Shown: in pieces, positions 57,851 through 64,000 of the stretch
Position numbering within the stretch: position 1 is the first letter of the stretch
How the letters are laid out: the number at the start of each line of letters is the position of its first letter
DNA from: Candidatus Methanobinarius endosymbioticus
GTDB taxonomy: Archaea; Methanobacteriota; Methanobacteria; Methanobacteriales; Methanobacteriaceae
Length of the DNA stretch: 64,000 bases
Assembly (NCBI GenBank): GCA_003315655.1
Contig: NIZT01000020.1
Span: forward strand, 30,798-94,797
Direction of reading: 5' to 3'
The notes under the pieces: model-generated
Told to the model about the DNA's origin: nothing
Database searches by the model: none
Seen by the model: only the letters and a program-made list of their open reading frames with translations
Translations under genes and position numbers: made by a program

Positions 57851-58768
57851 TTATTTAGAAACATCAATCATTCTTTGAACTGCATTTAGAGATTTTTTAG
57901 AAACATCTTCAGGGACTGATATTTCAAATTTTTCATTTAATAAAGAATTTTTTACTTTTTCAAGAGAATGTAATTTCATTGTTTTACAGATAGCTTCATC
58001 AAGTAGTGGATAGAAATTTTTATCTGGAATTTCTCTATTTAATCTAGTTATTAAATCAATTTCAGTCCCAATAATAAATTCATTATTATCAGACTCTTTA
58101 ACATGATTAATCATACCACCAGTGCTTAAAACATAGTCTGCATTTTCTTGGACTTCATTGTTACACTCAGGATGAACGATAATTTCTGCATTAGGATATT
58201 TTTCTTTTGCAAACGCAGTATCACCTTTATGAAACATTGTATGAATATAACAATGCCCCCCATCAGGAATTGGAATTATTTCTTTATTTGTTTGTTTAGC
58301 TACAAAATTTGCTAAGTTATTATCAGGACCAAATAGAATTTTATCTTCATTTAGACTTTCAACAATTTTTAGAGCATTTGCAGAAGTACATAAAATATCT
58401 GCTTCAGCTTTAGCATCAACAAGTGAATTAACATAAAGAACAACAGCTGCATCCGGGTGTTTTTCTTTAGATTCTTTTACTTCATCTGAACTTAACATAT
58501 GAGCCATTGGACATTCAGCTTCAATATCTGGAATAACTATTTTTTTATTAGGATTTAGTATATAAGCTGTTTCTGCCATAAAATCTACACCACAAAAGAC
58601 AACTAAATCTTTAGCCTCAATTTCAGATGCTTTAATACAAAGTTCTAAGGAATCTCCCAAAAAATCAGCTATTTCCTGAATTTCTCCTGGCTGATAATTA
58701 TGTGCAAGGAGGATTGCATTTTTTTCATCCTTTAAATCTAATATTTCTTTTTGTAAATCGGTTAACAT
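57851..58768 (-). CDS. nadA: Quinolinate synthase
   Basis: A 305-residue 4Fe-4S enzyme that condenses iminoaspartate and dihydroxyacetone phosphate to quinolinate. AILLAHNYQPGEIQEIADFL opens the protein. Conserved cysteines are at 86 (EAECPMAH), 172, 202 (VHPECNNEVQ) and 261 (LDEAICKTMKLHSLEKV), three of which bind the cluster. VVFCGVDFMAETAYILNP and LSTGGMI are further family motifs. Length matches archaeal NadA. nadC lies 2.3 kb away on the other strand. Confidence 0.95.
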   Translation of the reverse strand: MLTDLQKEILDLKDEKNAILLAHNYQPGEIQEIADFLGDSLELCIKASEIEAKDLVVFCGVDFMAETAYILNPNKKIVIPDIEAECPMAHMLSSDEVKESKEKHPDAAVVLYVNSLVDAKAEADILCTSANALKIVESLNEDKILFGPDNNLANFVAKQTNKEIIPIPDGGHCYIHTMFHKGDTAFAKEKYPNAEIIVHPECNNEVQENADYVLSTGGMINHVKESDNNEFIIGTEIDLITRLNREIPDKNFYPLLDEAICKTMKLHSLEKVKNSLLNEKFEISVPEDVSKKSLNAVQRMIDVSK

Positions 58769-59025
58769 GAAACTTACCCTAAATTAATTAGAATAGATAA
58801 TTCTATAAAAATAATATAATTTTATTTATATATACATAATAACTTATATTTTTATAATTTTATATTTAATAACTAATAATTAAAGTGTTTAATATTATAT
58901 AATTATACATTTATATTTAATATTAAGTTTAGCATTAGGTTTGATATTTAGTTTAATTGTTTATAATATTAATATATCCTGAATCCTTTATAAAAAATTC
59001 ATTATATCACATTTATTATAATATA

Positions 59026-59775
59026 TTACATTTCTCCTATTAATTTTCTAACTTCATTAGCCAGATCTAAGCGACAAGTTTCTATCTTAGAATACTCATC
59101 ACTACATGCACTAATTTTTAGCTTAGATCCTTCTTCATTCATCTCAATTACATTAATTTGAGGATTTGAATTTTCCAAAATCCATGGTAGGTCTGAAATT
59201 CTTTTAACTAATGATTTTTCAAAATCAGCTATATCTACATTTAAAGGAAGAATAACTTCTAAATCTATTCTATGTTTATCAAAATATGTATAATTAGTAT
59301 ATGGATTTTGAGAAAGTACAGTATTTGGAACTGTAACAATTAGATTATCTGAAGTAACTAAAGTAGTTGTTCTAAATCCAAGTTTTTTAACTTCTCCTTT
59401 AATATCCTCAACTTCAATAACTTCTCCTACTTTAACAGTTTTATCTGCTAATAAAAATATTCCAGAAACAAAGCTTGAAATAATGTCTTTGGCAGCAAAC
59501 CCTAAAGTAACACCAACTACCCCTAAACTCACAATAAGAGCATTAATATCTACTCCTGCCATTCCCAAAATTATTACAAAAGCAAATATATAAATTACAT
59601 ACTTTGCAAGGTCTTTAAATAAATAGTTAAGAGTTAATTCAATATTAAACTTTTTTGCTAGTTTATTAATTATAAAAGCTAAAATCCTAACCAATACTGT
59701 TGAAACAATTAAAACTATCACAGTATATAGTAAAAATTCTAAAAAAGGATATTGAGGAACATTGAATATATTCAT
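59026..59775 (-). CDS. MscS-type mechanosensitive channel
   Basis: A 249-residue membrane protein with three N-terminal helices (residues about 10-30, 50-70, 75-100). The pore helix GVVGVTLGFAAKDIISSFVS is followed by the beta domain with KVGEVIEVEDIKGEVKKLGF, RTTTLVTSDNLIVTVPNTVL, then a C-terminal alpha/beta domain. Such channels release solutes on hypo-osmotic shock. It stands alone; the ribosome-binding site TAGGAGAT precedes ATG 59775. Confidence 0.92.
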   Translation of the reverse strand: MNIFNVPQYPFLEFLLYTVIVLIVSTVLVRILAFIINKLAKKFNIELTLNYLFKDLAKYVIYIFAFVIILGMAGVDINALIVSLGVVGVTLGFAAKDIISSFVSGIFLLADKTVKVGEVIEVEDIKGEVKKLGFRTTTLVTSDNLIVTVPNTVLSQNPYTNYTYFDKHRIDLEVILPLNVDIADFEKSLVKRISDLPWILENSNPQINVIEMNEEGSKLKISACSDEYSKIETCRLDLANEVRKLIGEM

Positions 59776-59863
59776 TTTATCTCCTAATAATTATTATTAT
59801 AATTTATTTCATCAAATTGAAATTCAAACAACCATATCATAGTACTTTATATAAAATAGGTAT

Positions 59864-60778
59864 TTAAATTTCTAAATTCAAATAATCATAAGCTATTTCA
59901 GTATTTTCAAAAATTTCTATAGCTTCTTGTTTTAAATCATCAATACTAGTATATCTAGTACTGATATGAGTCAAGATTAACTGAGAAACATTTGCTTCTT
60001 TAGCTATTTTAGCTGCTTGTGAAGCTGTAGAATGAGCATTATTAACAGTTTTATCTATATCTTTATCTTTATATGTTGATTCATGAATTAAAATATCTGC
60101 ATCTTTAGCTAAGTTTATCATCTCTTCACAATGGATTGTATCACCAGAATATACTATTTTTGAACCAGACCTAGGAGTACCTAAAACTTCTTCTGGTTTA
60201 ATTATATTATCACCTATCTCTACAGAATGGCCATTATGAAGTTTTCCAAAATCAGGGCCTGGTTTAACACCTAATTCAATAGCTTTTTCCCTTAAAAATC
60301 TAGGTTTTTTCTTTTCATATATGGAATAAGATAAATTATTTATATTATGATGAGTTTTTATACATTCAACAGCATATTCATCATTTTCAAAAATTATATT
60401 TGTAGTCATTCCAGTATTTTCAATCTCATGAATAATAACTGGAAAATCAACAAAAAAATGACCTAATTCAAATATAGCTTTTTTAATATTTTTAATTCCT
60501 ATAGGACCATATATATGAAGAGGATTTTCAGAATCTCTACCTCGAAATCCCATAGATTGAATAAGTCCAGGTAAACCTAATATATGATCTCCATGTAAAT
60601 GACTTATGAATATTTTATCAATTTTCATAGGACTTATTTTAACATTAGTCAATTGACGTTGGGTTCCTTCACCACAATCAAATAATATTATCTCTCCAAA
60701 AGCTTTTAAAGCTACAGAAGGATGATTTCTATATTTTGAAGGAACAGCAGATGAAGTTCCTAAGAATGTAAGTTCCAT
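59864..60778 (-). CDS. rnz: Ribonuclease Z (tRNA 3' processing)
   Basis: A 304-residue metallo-beta-lactamase that cuts the 3' trailer from tRNA precursors. The zinc-binding motif HLHGDH covers residues 60-65 after ILFDCGEGTQRQLTNVKISP. The exosite/substrate region follows (LPGLIQSMGFRGRD), then IVYSGDTIHCEEMINLAKDA with the metal-bridging Asp, HESTYKD, and HSTASQAAKIAKEANVSQLI. Length and motifs match the short RNase Z form of archaea. Stands alone. Confidence 0.95.
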   Translation of the reverse strand: MELTFLGTSSAVPSKYRNHPSVALKAFGEIILFDCGEGTQRQLTNVKISPMKIDKIFISHLHGDHILGLPGLIQSMGFRGRDSENPLHIYGPIGIKNIKKAIFELGHFFVDFPVIIHEIENTGMTTNIIFENDEYAVECIKTHHNINNLSYSIYEKKKPRFLREKAIELGVKPGPDFGKLHNGHSVEIGDNIIKPEEVLGTPRSGSKIVYSGDTIHCEEMINLAKDADILIHESTYKDKDIDKTVNNAHSTASQAAKIAKEANVSQLILTHISTRYTSIDDLKQEAIEIFENTEIAYDYLNLEI

Positions 60779-61054
60779 TAGATCACATAAATTGAATAGA
60801 TTATTAAAATATATATTATTAAAATTCTTATTTAAATTAATTTATTATTTTAAATATAATTATTCGATATAATTATTTAAAAATATAATTATTTTAATAA
60901 AATTTGTTTAATAAAATATATATAATTTAGGGTTTAAATATACAATCAATATCGTTAGAAGTTCAAAGATCAAATAAGAATATAAAAAAGATTATAATTA
61001 AAAAACAAGAAATAAAAAATATTAAAATAAAATTATAATTATTTGGTGAATATA

Positions 61055-61888
61055 ATGAAAGAAATGATCAATAAATGGATTGAAGAAGATATTGGATTTG
61101 GAGATATTACAACAGAAGCATTAATTCCGGATGAAACAATAGCTAATGCCAAAATAATAGCTAAAAACTCGGGTATTATAGCAGGTGTCCAAATAGCCAA
61201 AGAAATTTTTGAAAAAAGAGGAATAATGGTAGCTATTCTTAAAGATGATGGTTCTGAAGTATATGCTGGAGAGACAATACTCGAAACAAGTGGAAAAGCT
61301 AAAGACATTTTAGCTCTTGAAAGAACTGCTCTTAACATTTTAATAAGAATGAGTGGAATAGCTACTCAAACAAATGAAATTGTAAAAAATATTAAACATT
61401 TTTCTCAAGATATTAAAATTGCAGGAACTCGTAAAACTGCTCCAGGATTAGCTAAATTCGATAATATGGCAATCAATATTGGTGGAGGAGATACTCACAG
61501 ATTTTGTCTTGATGATATGGTTTTAATAAAAGATAACCATATAGCTGCTTTAGGATCATTGATCGATACATTAAAATTAGCAAAGCAAAATGTTAGTTTT
61601 AGTAAAAAAATAGAAATTGAGGTAGAAAATAGTAAAGATGCAGCTCTTGCTTCAAAAAATGGTGCTGACATCATAATGCTTGATAACATGAGTCCCCCAG
61701 AAGTCAAAGAAACAATTGAAATTTTAAATGATTTCAATCTACGAGAAAATGTGTTAATTGAAGTTTCAGGGGAAATCGATTCTCAAAATATATTAGAATA
61801 TGCTAATACTGGTGTTGATATAATTTCATTGGGGACATTGACTCATTCATCAAAGAGTTTAGATATTAGTTTAAGTTTAAGCTTATAA
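61055..61888 (+). CDS. nadC: Nicotinate-nucleotide diphosphorylase (carboxylating)
   Basis: A 277-residue enzyme that turns quinolinate and PRPP into nicotinate mononucleotide, the step after NadA. Motifs: IEEDIGFGDITTEALIPDE, LALERTALNILIRMSGIATQ, KIAGTRKTAPGLAKFDNMAI, and IMLDNMSPPEVKETIEILND. The start is ATG 61055 behind TTTGGTGA; the frame runs four codons further upstream through a GTG inside that site. A seven-A run is in frame. Length is typical. Confidence 0.95.
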   Translation: MKEMINKWIEEDIGFGDITTEALIPDETIANAKIIAKNSGIIAGVQIAKEIFEKRGIMVAILKDDGSEVYAGETILETSGKAKDILALERTALNILIRMSGIATQTNEIVKNIKHFSQDIKIAGTRKTAPGLAKFDNMAINIGGGDTHRFCLDDMVLIKDNHIAALGSLIDTLKLAKQNVSFSKKIEIEVENSKDAALASKNGADIIMLDNMSPPEVKETIEILNDFNLRENVLIEVSGEIDSQNILEYANTGVDIISLGTLTHSSKSLDISLSLSL

Positions 61889-62109
61889 AACTAATCATAA
61901 TTCCTATTTTTCCCTAATTTTTATTTAAATCAAGTAATACTTTTTTAAATTATTTTTCACAATTTAATTTTAGATTTTTTCAAAAATAATACCCTTTCCT
62001 CTTTTTAATAATAAATCATTATTAATAATGATATAAATATTATTATACAGTATTAATTTCATAAATATTATTTCATATAAAAAAAAATAACAAAATGGAG
62101 ATGAATAAT
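61889..62109. other. Spacer before a 38-residue ORF
   Basis: A 221-base AT-rich spacer holding the presumed promoter of the small ORF at 62110. Just after nadC the strand is T-rich (TTTTTCCC, TTTTTTAAATTATTTTT), suitable for archaeal termination. Confidence 0.4.
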
Positions 62110-62226
62110 ATGGATAAAAATGAAGCTAAAGATAAAATGCACACGATGGTTAAAAATGATTTAAAAAATGCTGTTAAAGACGTCAAAAACGACACAAAAG
62201 ATGCTAAAAGAGATGCAGATAAATAA
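62110..62226 (+). CDS. Small charged helical ORF, 38 residues
   Basis: A GGAG ribosome-binding site (62097-62100) lies nine bases before ATG 62110. An in-frame ATG at 62101 touches the site and is less likely. The product starts MDKNEAKDKMHTMVKNDLKN and continues as a Lys/Asp/Ala-rich repeat (VKDVKNDTKDAKRDADK) with heptad-like KNDxKDAK units, predicted to be one long amphipathic helix. It lies between nadC and a convergent hypothetical gene. Codon pattern and ribosome-binding site suggest a real gene of unknown function. Confidence 0.5.
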   Translation: MDKNEAKDKMHTMVKNDLKNAVKDVKNDTKDAKRDADK

Positions 62227-62376
62227 CAATTAAAATCATGTTTTAATTATTTCTTTTCTTTTTTTTAAGTTTTTTACATTATTTATTTTATTAAATACTT
62301 ATTTAGCTTGTTAAATATTTATATTAAATATTTATTAATTTTATTAATTTAATTATATTACTATTTTTAATAACCT

Positions 62377-62673
62377 CTACATATCTTCTAAAAAACTAGA
62401 TATAAAAACAGTCATCTCTATTTCTTCTCTAGCTATAAAATCATCAATTTTTAATTTAGCTTCTTTACTATGAAAAGGGAATAATTCATCATCATAAAAA
62501 ATAGTCAGGTATAATGAATCATCTTTAACCTTAACATCTCCTTCTAAATTTCCTTTTAAAAATTCTAATGAAGAAAAAGCTAATTTAGAAATTTTATATG
62601 TTACAAAACTCATATCTTTATCTTCAGGATCTAATTTATCAGCAAATCCATAATTTTCTACTTTTACTTCCAT
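62377..62673 (-). CDS. Hypothetical protein, 98 residues
   Basis: A small soluble protein, MEVKVENYGFADKLDPEDKD at the start, with alternating strands (VTYKISKLAFSSLEFLKGNL, SLYLTIFYDDELFPFHSKEA) and a C-terminal MTVFISSFLEDM. No cysteines, membrane helices or known motifs. Stop and spacing are normal; the start ATG 62673 has a weak AAGGAAT site upstream. I do not recognise the family. Confidence 0.6.
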   Translation of the reverse strand: MEVKVENYGFADKLDPEDKDMSFVTYKISKLAFSSLEFLKGNLEGDVKVKDDSLYLTIFYDDELFPFHSKEAKLKIDDFIAREEIEMTVFISSFLEDM

Positions 62674-62800
62674 TTTTATTATTCCTTATTATTTTTTTAC
62701 AACAATGATTAATGATTAAATTTAATTAAAATAAATTAAAATTAATTAAAATAATTAGCTAATTAAATTAAATAATAATTAAATAAGTTAAATAAATTAA

Positions 62801-63829
62801 TTATTTAAAATCCTTTAAAAAATTTGCTAATTCTTTTTTTATCTTTATTATTTCATGAGTTCCAATATGTCCCATATTTGAATCATAAATAACTAATTCA
62901 GAATCTTTTATCATTTTGGACATAGGAATTCCATCTAATTCTGGAGGAAAACATTGATCTTGATTAATAGCTACAATCAATGTTTTAACTTTAATATTTG
63001 AAACTATATCTTTGATATCATGAGAAAGTAAAGCATTATTTCTATAGACAGTATCATGTGGATCCCAATCTTCTTCTACAGTTTCATCTTCCATTTCTTT
63101 CATGGCTAAATCTATTTCATTATTATTTAAACCATAATAATATTCTCTTGAAAGTCCAAATGGATACATTAATGTATTAGCTAACATTAAAGTTTTTTTC
63201 ATTTTTTTGAGTGAATCCCTATAATCACCATCATTATAATTAGGATCACTTTCAATAATATTATTCATAAACTTAAAAAGAGCATAATTATGACCTGAAA
63301 CTTTATAAGTACTTACTAAAGATATCACAAAATCAACATAGTCTGGAAATATAGCTGCTAAAGTTAATGCTTGAAAACCACCCATAGAATTTCCAATAAC
63401 TCCCTTTAAATGTTCAACATGAAATTTATCTTTCAAAAATTTCATCTGGAATTTAACCATGTCTTCAATAGAATATTTAGGAAATTTATTGCCTATTTCC
63501 ATTACAGAAGGACTAGCTGAATTTGGAGAACCTAATGTTGTTATAGAAATGATAAAAAATTTTTCTGTATCTAATGGTTTTCCAGGACCTAAAACATCAA
63601 TTAATCTTCTTAAAGATCCAAAATCTCCACCCCAACCATGGAAAAATGCTACAGAAATAATTATATGCCCATTATCATCAAATTTAGGAGTTCCAAAACC
63701 CATATATTCCACAGGCAGTTTTTTTAATGTTTCACCCGATGAAAACTCAAAAGAATCAATAAAATAATATTCAGGAGTAAAATCCTCTTCATTGACAGCT
63801 ATTTTATAATTTTTATTATTAATATTCAT
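62801..63829 (-). CDS. Alpha/beta hydrolase, homoserine O-acetyltransferase (MetX)-like
   Basis: A 342-residue alpha/beta-hydrolase. The nucleophile elbow GNSMGGFQA gives Ser148. The other triad members are probably the Asp in VAINQDQCFPPE and the His in GHIGTHE near the C-terminus. FFHGWGGDFGS near residue 63 forms the oxyanion region. The layout with a helical lid (residues about 185-260) resembles MetX-type acyltransferases, but several MetX substrate residues are not obvious, so it may be a generic esterase or acyltransferase. Stands alone near the right edge. Confidence 0.75.
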   Translation of the reverse strand: MNINNKNYKIAVNEEDFTPEYYFIDSFEFSSGETLKKLPVEYMGFGTPKFDDNGHIIISVAFFHGWGGDFGSLRRLIDVLGPGKPLDTEKFFIISITTLGSPNSASPSVMEIGNKFPKYSIEDMVKFQMKFLKDKFHVEHLKGVIGNSMGGFQALTLAAIFPDYVDFVISLVSTYKVSGHNYALFKFMNNIIESDPNYNDGDYRDSLKKMKKTLMLANTLMYPFGLSREYYYGLNNNEIDLAMKEMEDETVEEDWDPHDTVYRNNALLSHDIKDIVSNIKVKTLIVAINQDQCFPPELDGIPMSKMIKDSELVIYDSNMGHIGTHEIIKIKKELANFLKDFK

Positions 63830-64000
63830 ATTAATTTATACTCCTTAAATACTTATTATTCATATTCTAAATTTATATTAATAATAATTAGAATAAAATA
63901 TATGATATAAATTAAATTAATTAACTTAATTAAATTATTTAAATTAAATAATATTAAATAATTTTAGCTATTATAATACAATAGATAATGTTACAATCAA

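Noticed and set aside
1..64000. tRNA or rRNA genes
   Set aside because: I looked for T-loop-like GGTTCRA motifs and GC-rich blocks and found none convincing. A covariance search would be decisive.

Overview
The window is chromosomal DNA from a hydrogenotrophic methanogen of the order Methanobacteriales, most likely Methanobrevibacter or a close relative. Four things point there: very low GC (about a quarter by eye, not computed); a block of methanogenesis marker genes; thiol:fumarate reductase subunit B, archaeal SepF, Trm5, Nob1, diphthine synthase and archaeal glycyl-tRNA synthetase; and a remnant of a pseudomurein-binding-repeat protein. I found no rRNA, tRNA or CRISPR array.

Layout. 0-2 kb: a radical SAM enzyme. 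2-16.7 kb: a strongly decayed stretch in which only dphB, trm5 and a DUF4258 gene look intact. Broken genes there include a pseudomurein-binding protein, a DJ-1/PfpI protein, a VapBC-like pair, small regulators, tex, a second phenylacetate-CoA ligase, a zinc-binding surface protein and a macrodomain protein. 16.8-19.4 kb: a metal P1B-ATPase with a CsoR-type repressor and matching operator-like sites. 19.6-22.5 kb: mtnA, a 21-residue membrane ORF and a stand-alone nifB. 22.8-30.7 kb: the block mmp17-mmp15-mmp5-mmp6-mmp3-mmp2-DUF2117 followed by nob1, all on the minus strand. 31-33 kb: moaB and pyrE, preceded by a large inverted repeat. 33.5-45.3 kb: a set that reads as aryl-acid salvage (sodium symporter, phenylacetate-CoA ligase, ACT protein, IorAB) plus tfrB. 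45.4-49.1 kb: a TrmJ-like methyltransferase, dcd and glyS. 49.2-53.9 kb: a second decayed stretch. 54-63.8 kb: sepF-DUF1611, 2-phosphoglycerate kinase, ZPR1, nadA, mscS, rnz, nadC and a MetX-like hydrolase.

How the genes work together. The mmp block is the assembly and activation side of methyl-coenzyme M reductase (MCR). The neighbouring nifB makes sense because MCR activation is now thought to use nitrogenase-like iron-sulfur clusters. The symporter, CoA ligase and IorAB would import aryl acetates, activate them and carboxylate them reductively to aromatic 2-oxo acids. TfrB supplies the thiol-oxidising half of fumarate reduction.

The most striking large-scale property is selective decay. 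About 24 recognisable genes carry stops or one-base frameshifts, while methanogenesis, cofactor, nucleotide and translation genes are intact even across long A-runs. That resembles a host-restricted lineage, though sequencing error must be excluded. Several strong palindromic structures and a four-copy putative operator are not explained by any gene.
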